Shown here: in pieces, positions 1 to 13,075 of the stretch
How the letters are laid out: each line of letters starts with the position of its first letter
Position numbering within the stretch: position 1 is the first letter of the stretch
Translations under genes and position numbers: made by a program
Notes under the pieces: generated by a model
Database searches by the model: none
Told to the model about the DNA's origin: nothing
What the model saw: the letters and a program-made list of their open reading frames with translations, nothing else
Source of the DNA: Cryptomeria japonica
Lineage: Eukaryota > Streptophyta > Pinopsida > Cupressales > Cupressaceae
Direction: 5' to 3'
DNA length: 64,000 nucleotides
NCBI RefSeq assembly: GCF_030272615.1
Contig: NC_081406.1
Location: 398,387,939 to 398,451,938 of the forward strand

Positions 1-569
1 GCTCTATCACATACCGAGCAACAAAATCTTCACCAAACTTACAAATTCACTCACATAGACTTCCTTCTCTCATAAATCTCTACAAAATGATCAACCAAAT
101 CAATCTTATATATTGACATCAACAAAAAGAATCATCTATGAAGTTGGCTTCCAAAAACTTCATAACAGGCAACATGAAACGTGTAACACCAAGTTGGATC
201 AATCCGATCACAAATCCAAATGTGAACCAAAACAAGATGATAAAATGCTTCCCATAAGTCAGCCCAATCACCTCAAACATGAAATTGATCACAAAAACTA
301 ACCCAATCATTCCACAACACATGTTACACCAAAATAGCTTCACCCTAACTGAATTTTTGGATACCAGAGCTCTAAACTTAAACACAATTCAACATCGGAT
401 ATCAGGATCATAAGATAATCTATCTCGAACCTTGAATCAACTATCTTGATCACCACAACCAAAAATACATCAACAAAATTAAGATGTGTACCATGATCTC
501 ATGCTCTATTGGTTATTGTGTTCCACCATCTAGACTTATGTCTATGAACAATATGGCTTCCAGTAAACC
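1..569. other. Unassigned AT-rich sequence
   Basis: I recognise no domain, LTR terminus or repeat partner here. By position it should hold the reverse-transcriptase end of G-A, but no RT motif is readable, so it may be a further insertion or a badly decayed stretch. Confidence 0.4.
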
Positions 570-2455
570 AAATCTATGTACAATGGATGTGATCTGCAAA
601 CTGAGTTTCCATCAATGACAACCCCTAAACATCTATCATGCACTAATCATCATCAGAACGGTGTCTTTTGCCAACATGACACTCCTATTATCTCAAAATT
701 CCTGGATGAATCCATTATTATGGTGACAAATTTAAAGCCTTGGCAACTATATTTTCATGGTTCATACATGCAACATGGCATAGGAGATGGTATCATCTTC
801 ATCACACCTCAAGGGGACTCCATTCCTAAGTCACATTGATTGTCATTCCCTTGTATAAATAATATAACAAAATATGAAGCATTAACAATAGGACTATGAA
901 TTTTAGTTCAAAGGAAGATCCAAGAACTTCATGTTTTTGGGGACTCTCAACTTGTGATTCGTCAAGAAAATGATGATTATCAAACTAAAGATGAAAATTT
1001 AATGCCTTACAAGAAAATGGTGGATGATTTTAAGCAATATTTCACATGAAATCTTTGAACAAATTCCAAGGGATAATAATCAAGCTATAGATGTCATGGC
1101 TACCATTGTTTCTTTGATTAATATGCCTCAGAATGAGACCTGCTATGATTTCTTGGTGGATAATCTTTTGGTTCCCTCATATGAGATCACTTCTGCTGAA
1201 ATGATATGTGTTGTTGGTCTCGATACCCCTTGGTACGGTACCATTTTACCTCTACAACAATATATTTCCATCTTACCTTTCCAATAATCAATGTCGTACC
1301 TTCATTCGTTAATCCTCCCGATATGTCATTTTAGCTGATACCCTTTATCACCAGGGTCTAGATGGTACTCTCCTTAGATGTTTAGAAAGTGACAAAGCTT
1401 AAATTTCATTATGTGAGGTTCACGAAGTTATATGTGGTGCTCACTCTAGTGGTCTAACTTTAGCCAAGAAGTTGACGAGGACCAGATACTACTGGCCTAC
1501 TATGAAAAAAGACTCATATCAGTTTGTCAGAAAGTGTAAGTAGTGTCAGATTCATGGAGACCTTATTCATGTACCAAAATAGGAACTTCAGTTGATTGCC
1601 ACTCCATGGCCCATTTGTCAGTGGGGACTCGAAATCATAGGTAAGTTTCATCCTCCTTCCAATGGACATAAATTAATTATTATAGCCACATAATATTTTA
1701 CAAAATGGATTGAAGTCATTCCTCTCACCCAAGTCACTAGAAATCAAATCTAAACTTTTATCCTTAATTATATCAATTTATGATACAATGTTCCCCTTTC
1801 TATTGTCACAAACAACCAGTGTCCATTAAAAAATCAAGATGTTCATGAGCTTTTTGATATTTTCCATATCCATCATCATTTTTCCACCCCATATTACCCC
1901 CGAGGTAATGGTCAAGCTGAGGCATCTAACAAAACTATCCTCAAAATCATCAAAAAGACAGTCGATGATGTTGGCCGTAACTGGCATATCCAACTCAACC
2001 CTACACTTTGGGCCTAGTGCATAAGTATTCACACACCTACTAGAGACACACCTTATTCACTTGTCTATGGTGCTGAAGATATCTTGCCTAGTGAGGTCGA
2101 GCTACCATCCCTCTGAGTCTCTTTGCACAATCTAATCAATGATGAAGATTACAGAGTCTCTCACTTACAAGATTTGGAATTATTGTATGAGCATAGACAA
2201 ACTAATTTCAATAATCTCAAAGCATATCAACAAATAATGAGTCAAATATACAATCATAAGGTAAATCATCACACATTTGAGGTGGGTGACTTACTTCTAA
2301 GAGAAAATCCTAAAAAATCAGCAAGATAGAGAGAAAAAAGGTAAGTTTGAACCAAATTGGCTTGGCCCTTACATCATCAACTCAAAACCAGATGGAGAAC
2401 CTTTTGAGGATCCTATAAATAGAATGCACCTTTGCAAGTTTTATAGAGTTTTTTA
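570..2455 (+). pseudogene. pol: G-A pol remnant: second RNase H and integrase
   Basis: Reading across frames and stops, about 690-1080 gives an RNase H of the Tat second type, with motifs such as IIFITPQGDSIP and FGDSQLVIRQ followed by PYKKMVDDF. About 1330-1570 gives the integrase zinc-binding region (AHSSGLTLAKKL, RYYWPTMKKD, CQIHGDLIH). About 1600-2030 gives the catalytic core (GKFHPPSNGHK, FTKWIEVIPLTQ, YPRGNGQAEASNK). About 2040-2455 gives the C-terminal part (PYSLVYGAEDILPSEVE, LGPYIINSKPDGEP). Many stops (TAG, TAA, TGA) and frame changes show it is dead. It is close to the G-B pol at 45815-60120. Confidence 0.85.
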
Positions 2456-3806
2456 GAGTATCCTATTGTCAAAAATACAAAAAAATCAAAAAATGTCAAA
2501 AATACAAAATAATAATTACTTGGTGAAAACTTGGCAAATAGGCACCTTGTGACAATTTTTTTTGAAAAATCAGAAAAAGTAAAGAGAAATAAATTCATCC
2601 AATGGTGAAGACCACTTCCATGGTGCCCTGGGCAAGTAGCATGGTGAAAACCGGGTTACCAACACCATGTGTAGAGACTTTTCTCCTCCTTCCTTCAGGA
2701 TTCAATTTCATCCTTTCACTTTGCACACACACACACAACCTACCATCCCATAATAAATTTACTCATTCCCATCATGGATTTTTATTGATCTACCTAAGAT
2801 TGGTTATCCATTCATAATCAACCATTCTTTACCCTTTCTTTCCATAATAAATCAAGTCCAATCTATAACTAGGGCAAAATTCTAAATCTAGTGATGGAAG
2901 TGGCACCCTGAGCATCGCATGTTTTAAGGAACATCATCTTTTCATACTTCCTTTTCGCGCACAATCCACAATAAAAGGTCATTTGCATCATTGATCCATA
3001 ATAAAGTTTCATTGTTCTCTACAATAAAAGTATCAATTTTAGATGAGACACAATCGACAGTAGGCTTTCAACAAATCAAATCTTTCAGTAGACTTTGGCA
3101 ACAACAGGGTTTTTCAACATTATCTGACATTTATCAAGAAAACAAAATTGTGACCAAATCAAACATGTTAACATATGTGGCAAGGAACACAAATAACTTG
3201 AGGATTTCATTGAATGTTGGTTTCAAGTCTTAGTTTTCTTTTGATTTTATCTTTTGGTGACATGTCTTTTAGCTTTTCCAAGATGTTTCTAACTAGAGAT
3301 TCTATCTCCAAGATGTCTTTGAATAGAAAGGCGAGGATGGGATATGTTCACCTATTTTGTTGTTTGTGAATTATTTCTCAGTAATACTATGGCTCGTCCA
3401 AGGATATGAGGACACTATGAGTCTAGTGTGAATTGGGGCGTTCCTTGTTTGTGACTATCTAATCTCCACACAAATAGATACAATGACTTTCTAGGTCAAA
3501 CATATACCTAGATGGTCATAACCTAATTTCCATAATAAAGATAAATGATGATAATAGCATAAGAAGCTCTTTCACCTCCATATATTCTACCTTCCATCTC
3601 CCTTTCTTTTGTTTGTCCTATGTTGTCCCTTCTTGAATCCATGTAAATCTCTATCACATGACTGAGTATAATGACAAGCCAAAAATATTTGTATTTCATG
3701 TAGTGTTCATCTGCATCACCACATGTCAATAAATTTCACCATATGCATATATATATCATAATAATATCACATCCTGTACACACCACTTATTCGTATCTCA
3801 TATAAG
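2456..3806 (+). other. G-A 3' noncoding region
   Basis: No coding sequence is seen. It opens with an A-rich stretch and then the GGTGAAAAC...GGCAAATAGGCACC motif at 2519-2546, which also follows the last ORF in E1, E2 and G-B. A weak match to the E2 phrase around 33225 (CTAG...GGGCAAAAT) lies near 2870-2890. From about 3720 the sequence becomes the AT-rich 3' flank of the antisense PMD gene. Bases 3802-3806 (ATAAG) are the left target-site copy of E1. Confidence 0.5.
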
Positions 3807-5058
3807 TGTACGTTAGGAATTCGGAAATCATCACAAACAAGTCAAAACACTAATCATAGCCCAATCACGAAAGCACAATTGCAATGATCTATCCTAAAAC
3901 ACGTTCAATAGAGACATGAAATAAAAGCATTCAAAACTAGAAATTAAGCAAACCAAAGGTATGATTTGAATGCTCCTTCATGCGGCTCCATTGTTCTTCT
4001 TTCCTCTTCAAATGGTTTGGTTGTGGATCTCACCTACAAGCACACACACATAATTGAAAGCAAGTAGACAAGATTATTGATCAAGAGTACTAGAAATGTG
4101 ATTGACTAGAAATTCGATAATCTGGTTAGGGGTCAAGAATCAAGGGATTTGAGTGAAGAAATTCATCCAATTTATAGACAAATTGGAGAGATGAACAAAT
4201 TAGCATGATAGTGATTCAAATGGAAATTCAAATCAAGAATAGCAAAATTATGACATGTGTATGACAAATTGCTATGCAAGGATTTATGACAATTTATGAC
4301 AATTTATGACAATTTATGACAAATTGCTATGCAAGGATTTATGACAAGATTTTGGAATAGAAATAGACATTTAGGAATTTAGGAGAAATTAGAAAATTCA
4401 GTTGGAAATAATGACTTGGAAATTAGGAAATTGATGCAAATTAGGTAAATTAATTAATAATTTCTCATTCATTAATTAATTTACAAAAATAGGAGGAATT
4501 AATTAGCCAATTAAATAAACATTTAATTGTGACAAGAAGACTTAGGACAAATAAACAAATTATTTAACCTAGAGGGAAAATGCCAAACAAGATTAAATGA
4601 ATAAATCATAAAACCTTGGAAGATGAATTAGAAATGCAAAGAGGACAATTAGGTCTTGACAAAGGATAATTGATATCGATTCGATCATGAATTTGAATTG
4701 ATAAATGACCAGTGTTGATAAATGATTTGATTGAGATTGGTTGACAAAAATCAATGACAAATTGACCAAATTAACATGATTGAAAAGGACAAGGATCGAT
4801 GACGAATCGATCGCAATATGACAAGATTGACAAGGACAAAGATCGACCAAAATCATGACTGAAGATTATTGTCGACAAGACCAAATTCGAAAGCAAGACA
4901 AATGAAGAGTGTAGAAGAAAGACTCGATGCTTGCAAATGATAAAAACCAAGTGCGTGACATAGGAGAAATGTTAATGTGACGCAAAAACCTGAAATGAGG
5001 CAATGCACAAATGTTAAAGTATGATTCCGCAAGCGTTGACCATTTTTAGGTGTCTACA
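3807..5058 (-). repeat. E1 3' LTR
   Basis: It differs from the partner at 11831-13070 by about 20 substitutions counted by eye (about 1.6%), mostly transitions, plus two indels: one extra 10-bp AATTTATGAC unit near 4280-4320 and 2 bp near 4697. On the minus strand a TATA-like CTATAAA lies at 4171-4177. Open frames inside the LTR (for example 4593-4856) are shadows. Confidence 0.93.
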
Positions 5059-5072
5059 TTTTGCCCCTCTTT
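5059..5072 (-). other. E1 polypurine tract
   Basis: On the minus strand AAAGAGGGGCAAAA directly abuts the LTR start TGTAGACACC. This is the expected plus-strand primer site for reverse transcription. The same tract precedes the E2 3' LTR, and variants precede the miniature-array LTRs and the G-B LTR. Confidence 0.88.
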
Positions 5073-6977
5073 GAGACAATGCGATTTTAAGTGTTGTTTC
5101 AAAGAACAATAATGAAAAATGCCCTAGACAATAATAATGACATATGCATGCTCCCTCGAGGAATTGGCCAGAAATAGGCAGAGAAGAGGCCAATTGATCG
5201 ATAAAAATGATAGAAAATGATAGGAGCAAACAGACTGACAAGACTGACGAAAGAAATGTTAGTAAGCAAAAATTAGACATAGGACAGGTAGAGATGAAGA
5301 AAAACTTGCTTTCAGTAATGCACTTTGTAGGTGAGAACCTTTATTTTAATGTAGCAAAATGGATGCGTAGCATCATGGCATTGAAGGCCAGAGCTGAAAT
5401 GCAACCCTTTTTTGCAAAAGATAGACACATCATAGACAAACAACAATCACAATCAAAAAGAAAAGAAAAGGACCATGATCCATCCCGGTCACTCTAAATC
5501 ACTCAGTGATATCATCGAGCAACATAGGAACATGACCAAAAATAAATCAATAAATGATAAGACTTGCTAATTCCAACAAGCCAAACAAACATCTTGATCT
5601 TCATTGTCAAAAGCTGAAAGCGTTGATAGGAAAATCATGCTGTCTGGTTTCAGGACATGCGGTACCCCGTCTAAGACAGGACACAGTTTGGTTTCGAGTA
5701 TACCGCACCCTGTATAAGACCCATGATATTAGCCAAGGACAAATGATTTTGAGGTTGATTGATATGACAATTTTGATCAGTTTGAATATCTGGGTTGATT
5801 GAAAAAATGCATCTGTTAAAGTGTGATTTCATTAAAGCACATTGTGTGATTGCGTGTCGTTGGAGGGATGCTCAGTGATTTGTCTTATGCACAAAAGGGA
5901 TCATTTATTGAAAAATTCTTGTTTTTTGGATTTTAATGTTTTGAAATATTTTTGTGTTCATTTTTTTAAGGACTTTTTATGACTTTTTAGGGATTTTCTC
6001 AAGACATTTTTCAATTTTTATGATTTTTCCCCCAGTGTCTAGCAAGGCAAGGAATATGACAGGTGAATAAATAGGCTTGCTGAAATGATGGTGGATAGAG
6101 GGAAGACAAAGACCTTTCATCATGGAGACAATACAGATGCAATTTCCAAGGGCTATTGCGTGATGGGACAAGAGACTAGATATGACAATGTAAAGCAGTG
6201 ACATGGCATGAGGGACATGTCAAGAGGTGTTTTTGAAACCATGTTTAAATTTTGCATCCTTATGTCAGATCAAGATCAAGGAATGAAATAGAGTGTATGG
6301 ATAGTGATAAGATATGGATAGGATAAGCAAGACCAAGAATGGATAAGGGACATGGACTGAAGGTCGGGATTGGCTAAGGGATAGTGGCAAAAAGTTGCAA
6401 TAAGACAGGGAATATGGATGAAAGGTTGTAATAAGCAAATGGATAAATGACCAAAAGCTATGATAGACTAAAAGCTGCAAACAAGATGCATGATGCTCAT
6501 GAAGATCCTCAGCCTTGTCAAGATCAAAGGTGGAAAGAGGAAATGGACAAGAGAGACAATAGGATATGAAGGGTAATGACATGGTATGATAGGATAATGA
6601 AGGGCAATAGGATATGGAGGAAACCTGCCCCCAAGTACGGTGTGCAAGAAGTTCATAGATTATGCATGACGCCTGTTTGCTAGGTTTTTATCATGGTACT
6701 TGCCCAAGGTGCCTGTTTGCCAAGTTTTCACCAGTGGACGAATTATTTTTGCTTTACTTTTTTTTTTTCTTTTGTCTTTTTTTTTTTCACTTTTTTTTTT
6801 TTTTTTTTTGACTTTTTCAACAGAAGATGGACACATGATAGGGGATGGAAGAAGGACTCAAGCGTCCTTTTGTTTGAATAGTAGCCTTAAAAAAAATGGA
6901 CCATGACCTTTAAAAGTATGCTCAAAGACGTTGGTAGGATAAAGACATGGAAAATGATATGAAATTAAGGCAAGGAT
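5073..6977 (-). other. E1 3' noncoding region
   Basis: No supported gene. It is homologous to 32279-34219 plus 37048-37218 of E2 and more distantly to G-A and G-B 3' regions. It contains the conserved GGTGCCTGTTTGCC motif pair at about 6672-6735, long T runs (6758-6809) and a stretch around 5930-6010 related to the E2 GAAAAATGTCCTGAAAT repeats. The PMD cassette present at the matching place in E2 is absent here; the join lies near 5225-5245. Confidence 0.6.
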
Positions 6978-8726
6978 TTATGCAAAGGATTGGATCAAAG
7001 GGATAGAAGGATGAAAAATATGCATTGGATAATGAATAGGGTATTGGAAGAATTGGGCTTTGGTGGATAGAAATGTTGGCAAGATTGACATTGGCACACA
7101 CCTTGAGGGGTGATGGACTGATGGAGGAAAAATGGATTTCAGATTGTGAGATTTGGATGGAGGAATAGCTTGGGATTTTGGGACATAAGGGCCCAAAATG
7201 GAAGAAGGAGGTGATGGAGGAACAAATTTGAGAGGTTTGGATGGAGGAATAGCAATTTTGGATGCCAAGTTGGATGTTTCTTTAGGATTTTGTGCTTCAA
7301 GGAGCCGCTTAGGGATCCACAAGGTTTTTGATTTTTCATGCTTTTGTGGTTCCTTGGAGTGCATTGCTTGCACAAGGGATTTAGGAACCCATATATATTT
7401 TGACTTTGCTTTATTTTTCTTAGTGGGCCTTTGTGGCCTTTTGGATATTTATTTTTCTTTCTAGATCATATTGTTCTTTGTTTTGACATGTCGATTATAT
7501 TGGACATGTTGATCCTTGGATACATGTGGATTTCTAGACTTATGAATTTTATACTTGGCATCCAAATTGCTTGGAGGGGGGAATGAATGTCGGTGTGGAT
7601 GGGAATGATATGGAGGCATGTGGGATGGATGGAAGGTTCTCCAAGATGTGTGCCTTTGCTGATGTTGCATAGGAGATGGAGGGATATAGGGACCTAGAAT
7701 GGATGGAAGCGATGATGGGGAAGGTGGACATTTGGATTTTGACTTTGAAGGGATACCAACGCCTTGAGAGTGAGATGTGTAGACATGACCATTAGTATAT
7801 TCTCTGATATGAAGGGGTTCTTTCTCATGAATGTCTACCCCTTTTCCTTTATGAATATCTTGACTTGTAGGATACTCTGTTATTTGGGAAGAAGATGCGA
7901 GTCCATTATGAGGTGGATATGATATGAGAGAAATAATGAGATCTTGAAGTGGATCGGATTGCACCAAAGTGGAAGAACCCATTATGCATGTCGAGGGTTC
8001 ATGAACATCTTGTACTGACATATTAGAATCATGAGGGGTATTAGGATCATGAGGGTGATTAGGATCATGTAGTGGACATGGTTCAATGACAGGCTCTTCA
8101 AGAGATGGAATGGGAGAAATAATGGGATCATCAAAAGAAATGCGATCTTGGAGTGTATATGCTAGATTAGGATGTGGAGATGGAGGAAAAAAAGGATCTT
8201 GTGGAGGATCTGAAGGAATGATAGGGTCTTGTGTTGGAAATGAATTTGGAAGGATACTTTGATCTTGACAAGGAGGAAGATCATTAGATTCCTCTTTAAA
8301 GGTGCTTTTCTCTTGACTTTTAATGGGATCATCAGAAAGGATGGAAGGGATATCTTGATCTTTCTCAAGGAATGGAGTGTCAATAGGACTTTGGATAGGA
8401 TGGACAAGAATAGGGGAATCATCGTGAGTGTCTGGGAACATGGGGTCCTGGTCAACAATTAGATGGGATGATAAGGTTTCAGGATCTTGATCTTGATTTT
8501 CTTTAGGACACGTTTCTTCATGTTCTAAATTATCCTCTTGACATGAGGTTGGACTTTGGATATGCATGGAGGATTCTGACAAGGGATCAATGTTTTGGCA
8601 TGAAGGAAATGCACTTTGAACATTTGTGATGGATTCTGGCAAGGAATCAATGTTTGAATATGAGGAAGAGGGACTTCGAATGGAGTCCTCTAAAACAGGT
8701 AATGGCAATAAAGTGCATGGTGGCAT
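6978..8726 (-). pseudogene. E1 proline/serine-rich ORF of unknown function
   Basis: Open from ATG at 8726 for 421 codons to a TAG at 7461-7463, then TAA at 7449-7451, then open in the same frame to 6978, about 580 codons in all. The product is rich in P, S, D and H, with many short DPIIP, PPSP and ILGPY(I/V)P phrases. Its C-terminal third has a repeated W-[IV]-P-K-x-L-[LM] motif also found in E2. No zinc knuckle, protease or polymerase motif is visible. E2 has sense codons at both stop positions, so the stops are secondary. It follows the Q-rich ORF by about 65 bp. The function is unknown; a structural, gag-like role is possible but unproven. Confidence 0.65.
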
Positions 8727-8791
8727 TGGGTCTTGTATTTCAGAAACATGACAAGGATGTGCATCATGAATTGGATTATCTTGGCAATCAA

Positions 8792-9790
8792 TTATGGATA
8801 GCCCTTGGGTAATTGCATCCTTGGGTGTATTATTTTATGAGGACAATATGGAAGGTATGAGGACAATATGGAAGGTTCTTGTGAAACTTCGAAAGGTGTA
8901 GGGATAGATGCCACTGGAGAGTCAATTTGCTTGTGAGGGGATGAGACATTGCTAGACATAATTGTATTATCTTGATCTTCCTCAAAGAACTCACTTGGTA
9001 ATTTCCTTAAGAGCATTGCAATAAAGCCACCTTTCTTTCAAGGTTTTGACATGATTGGATCTGGAATTTGAACTTGTTTTTGGTTTGATGTCATGTTTTG
9101 ATATTGGACTTGGTTCAATTGTTCTGACATGTTTGAAACTTGGGTTGGTGTGTGTTGCAACCTTTGTTTTTGAATGTTTGGTGATTGTTGACATTGATAT
9201 GTTGATTGGACTTGTTGATATCCCACCATTGGTTGAACCATTTGTTGACATTGTATAGTTGGTTGGACATATTGTTGAAATTGGACCATTGGTTGTGTCT
9301 GTTGGAAATGTTGGAGCTGTTGAACAATTGGTTGTGATGGTTGAAAATCTGATTGATAGTAAACACCTTCTTGTTCTTGTTGTGGAGGCACATAATGTTG
9401 AAATTGATGTTGTCTCTTTTCTTGAAATTGTTTCATCATCTCTATTTGTGAGAGGAGAGCTGGTATGTCTGATCGTTCAAGAAGAGATCTTACATCAATT
9501 GGCTCAATCTTTAGATTTCGACCTGGAAATTTTCGAAACATTTTGGACATTTGTGATCTATTCTTCTCAATGTTTTTCACTCTTTGTTCCAATATCTCCT
9601 CTTCTTGAGCTAGTTTCTCCTCTAGTTTTTGTATTTGGAGACTTGTTTCATCATAAAAAGTTTGATCAATGTTGCTTTGTTGTTGGGTTGAATAGAATTG
9701 TGATTGCATTGTTGGTTGATATGTCAAACTTTGTTGCATCATTGGTGCTTGGAACCTTGTTTCAATAGACATGTCACTATGCAAATGCAA
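8792..9790 (-). pseudogene. E1 glutamine-rich coiled-coil ORF, one nonsense codon
   Basis: A first open stretch of 250 codons (9790-9038) ends at a TGA where E2 has a glycine codon, and then continues in the same frame to 8792. Residues about 45-90 look like a charged coiled coil (LEEKLAQEEEILEQRVKNIE), followed by a conserved block (RSLLERSDIPALLSQIEMM) and then a Q-rich tail with VQP, QFQQ and TYQCQQ phrases. A short tandem duplication of TATGAGGACAATATGGAAGG near 8835-8875 alters the C-terminus. The start is uncertain: upstream residues LHSDM are shared with E2. No known domain is recognised. Confidence 0.65.
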
Positions 9791-11809
9791 TATTTTTGGA
9801 ATTTTTCAAGGACAATATATGATATGCAACTAAATGCAAACTAAATGAATGAGAATGCAATCTATGTTTTTGGTTGTTTTTCAAGATTTTGACAAACTTA
9901 TGAACGCAAATCTAAGATTGGGACCCTTAGGAAATTGGAATGATGTCTAGACCTCGAAGGACAAAAGGACTAAGTGACAAAAGGACAAAATGACAAAGTC
10001 TCCCCTATATGCTTGGATACTAAGCTAGGTTTGATAAAATGATATAGATGACAAAAGGACAAAAGGTTTGATAAGGTCTAGACTTCCTAACAATGACTTA
10101 GGGTTTATCAAAGATTTGGATTACTCAAGTATGACAAAACCTAGTTTTGAGACTATATGGAAAAAGGGACAATTACCATGCAAGTGACCCTAATATGATA
10201 TGGTAATGACCTAAGCTTAATGAAGAGACTTAGGGTATGAATGTATGACAATGGTATGACTTTAATGCAAGAGGACACATGCAAATGGATGACCCTTATT
10301 GAAAAGAGTATGACTTAGGTGAAACCTAACCTTGGTACTTGACAATGAACTTTGCAAAATGCAACCTAGGGTGAACCTAAATGTAAGTGACATGAATGTT
10401 GAGATAAGAGTTTGAACAATGTTTGACACCATGTTTGAAGATGTTTTGAACTTTGTTGGATGAAATGTTCTTGTGTTTAACCTTGTTTTGAATCAATTTT
10501 GTCTTGTTTTTAAAATGAGATGCAATTCAACTTTTGACAAGTAAAGAAGATAAGATATTTTTAACATAGACTCAAGACAATCATGCTCATTCCCACATTT
10601 CTTATGGTAGGCAAGGACATTAGGTACTTGAGAGGTAGACTTGTTATGAGATTCAAGGAGAATACATAGATGCTTGACCCCACGGGCTCCCCTCCACGGC
10701 ACTCACTTCTCAGGGCAGCCAAGCATCAGTCCCCATGGAAATCTCCCTATGGTGAACTTAGTATCTCTTCCAAGTATCCGAACTTGTCCTTCTCAAGCAA
10801 CTAGAAAGGTTTTTGGCCTCTAAAAACAAGGTGTTTAGTAAGGATTTATGTTAAGCGTCACTCCTTGATGTCACGCAAGCGTGATTGAGACATTAAGCCC
10901 ATCAAGATACCAAACAAATGTAGTCACGCAAGCATGATTTAGACCAAGAGGTCCTACTTAGATGTTGATATGAGAAAGAGTCCAAGGGTCATCACTTCCC
11001 AAGTAACTACAATTCCCACGTAACACTTCCTTCAAAGCTTTCGCTCATCGGGTATTTTTTTATAGTGAGTTAGAATGCCAAGGTATTCTAGCCATACTCA
11101 CTTTGGGTCATTCCCTTCTCATGATTATCACTTTCTTGCAAAAGCAAAGTGGTCGGGAAGGCAGGCCCTCTAAAGGAGACACACAATCAAAGACACGAGC
11201 ATGGTATCGAAGATCTGGATTTCTGATCACCCTAAGAAGGATGAGAGCATACTCTCCTACTCCAATGTCACACTCAACAATCAAAGCAAAAAAATGTTCA
11301 TTCCAACCTATTTAGAAATCACTAGGTGCCTAAAAATTAATTGCAAACACAAGGTTTAGTTGTTTCTCCAAGGCAACCTGCAAAACCCAAGTTAGAAGTT
11401 TGAGGTATTTATTCTTTGACTATCAATTCTGCATAACACATGTTAGTAGTTTCATTTGTTGTCTTTTCCATGTGTATGCCAAGATGCTGCACAGATAGTT
11501 AGTACCAAAGTCCAAAAAAACACAAAATAGAATGCAAAAACAAGACAATTTTCAAGTAAAACACTGCAGTTTTACCTCTGTTCTGGACTTTACACAGGCG
11601 CAAAAGTCATGGCACAGGCGCAGAAGTCATGACACAGGCATAGAATGTCTTCAAAACAGGTGCAAGTTGCTTGACATAGGTGTAGGTTGTCTCACAAAGG
11701 TGCAGAAGTCCCCAGAAAGTCCTGCACTGCCCTGTTTTTGGGTTTTTTGGCCTGCAAATCAACTCAAAAGCACTCAAAAACATAGTTAAGGGGTTAGATG
11801 GTTAGTGTT
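9791..11809 (-). other. E1 5' leader
   Basis: About 2 kb of noncoding sequence between the primer-binding site and the first ORF, conserved with E2 17811-19849. It contains a degenerate GACAAAAGGACAAAA repeat around 9958-10070 and, next to the primer-binding site, a minisatellite of CACAGGCGCAGAAGTCATG-like units at about 11593-11715. Confidence 0.6.
11593..11715 (-). repeat. GCGCCTGTGT minisatellite, E1 leader
   Basis: Five to six degenerate units of about 20 bp, read on the minus strand as GCGCCTGTGT plus a spacer. The same unit occurs at 17904-18025 in the E2 leader and at about 36585-36690 inside the intron of the E2 PMD gene. Confidence 0.7.
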
Positions 11810-11825
11810 CACATCGGGTTCACCA
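11810..11825 (-). other. E1 primer-binding site
   Basis: On the minus strand TGGTGAACCCGATGTG begins five bases inside the 5' LTR. E2 has TGTTGAACCTGACGTG at the same place. The shared TGG start suits pairing with the CCA end of a tRNA. I could not assign the tRNA. Confidence 0.65.
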
Positions 11826-11830
11826 ATTAA

Positions 11831-13070
11831 TGTATGTTAGGAATTCAGAAATCATCACAAACAAGTCAAAACACTAATCATAGCCCAATCACGAAAGCAC
11901 AATTGCAATGATCTATCCTAAAACACATTCAATAGAGACATGAAATAAAAGCATTCAAAACTAGAAATTAAGCAAACCAAAGGTATGATTTGAATGCTCC
12001 TTCATGCGGCTCCATTGTTCTTCTTTCCTCTTCAAATGGTTTGGTTGTGGATCTCACCTACAAGCACACACACATAATTGAAAGCAAGTAGATAAGATTA
12101 TTGATCAAGAGTACTAGAAATGTGATTGACTAGAAATTCGATAATCTGGTTAGGGGTCAAGAATCAAGGGATTTGAGTGAAGAAATTCATCTAATTTATA
12201 GACAAATTGGAGAGATGAACAAATTAGCATGATAGTGATTCAAATGGAAATTCAAATCAAGAATAGCAAAATTATGACATGTGTATGACAAATTGCTATG
12301 CAAGGATTTATGACAATTTATGACAATTTATGACAAATTGCTATGCAAGGATTTATGACAAGATTTTGGAATAGAAATAGACATTTAGGAATTTAGGAGA
12401 AATTAGAAAATTAAGTTGGAAATAATGACTTGGAAATTAGGAAATTGATGCAAATTAGGTAAATTAATTAATAATTTCTCATTCATTAATTAATTTACAA
12501 AAATAGGAGGAATTAATTAGCCAATTAAATAAACATTTAATTGTGACAAGAAGACTTAGGATAAATAAACAAATTATTTAACCTAGAGGGAAAATGCCAA
12601 ACAGGATTAAATGAATAAATCATAAAACCTTGGAAGATGAATTAGAAATGCAAAGACGACAATTAGGTCTTGATAAAGGATAATTGATATCGATTCGATC
12701 ATGAATTTGAAGATAAATGACCAGTGTTGATAAATAATTTGATTGAGATTGGTTGACAAAAATCAATGACAAATTGACCAAATTGACATTATTGAAAAGG
12801 ACAAGGATCGATGACGAATCGATCGCAATATGACAAGATTGACAAGGACAAAGATCGACCAAAATCATGACTGAAGATTGTTGTCGACAAGACCAAATTT
12901 GAAAGCGAGACAAATGAAGAGTGTAGAAGAAAGACTCGATGCTTGCAAATGATAAAAACCAAGTGCATGACATAGGAGAAATGTTAATGCGACGCAAAAA
13001 CCTGAAATGAGGCAATGCGCAAATGTTAAAGTATGATTCTGCAAGCGTTGACCATTTTTAGGTGTCTACA
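11831..13070 (-). repeat. E1 5' LTR
   Basis: Partner of 3807-5058. On the minus strand a TATA-like CTATAAA lies at 12195-12201. It has one 10-bp AATTTATGAC unit fewer than the 3' LTR. TSD copy ATAAG follows at 13071-13075. Confidence 0.93.
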
Positions 13071-13075
13071 ATAAG

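Larger units (their letters stand above)
3807..13070 (-). mobile_element. Element E1: complete non-autonomous LTR retrotransposon
   Basis: Two LTRs of 1252 bp (3807-5058) and 1240 bp (11831-13070) flank a 6.8-kb interior. TSD ATAAG is at 3802-3806 and 13071-13075. On the minus strand each LTR starts TGTAGACACC and ends in TACA. A primer-binding site lies next to the high-coordinate LTR and a polypurine tract next to the low-coordinate one, which fixes the orientation. The interior codes a Q-rich and a P/S-rich protein, both with stops, and no protease, RT, RNase H or integrase. Movement would need enzymes from another element. It sits in the 3' flank of the G-A PMD gene. Confidence 0.92.

Noticed and set aside
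119-385. 88-aa hydrophobic minus-strand ORF at the left edge
   Set aside because: It could be read as a membrane protein, but there is no family resemblance, no promoter context and an overlapping plus-strand ORF.
9055-9768. Plus-strand ORFs (up to 169 aa) opposite the E1 Q-rich ORF, and 19806-20420 minus (204 aa) opposite the E2 one
   Set aside because: They are V/L-rich mirror frames of a Q-rich sequence; composition alone keeps them open, and they match no domain.
12620-13015. 131-aa ORF inside the E1 5' LTR and similar ones at 4593, 16387 and 37143
   Set aside because: They lie within LTR ends and are broken between LTR partners.
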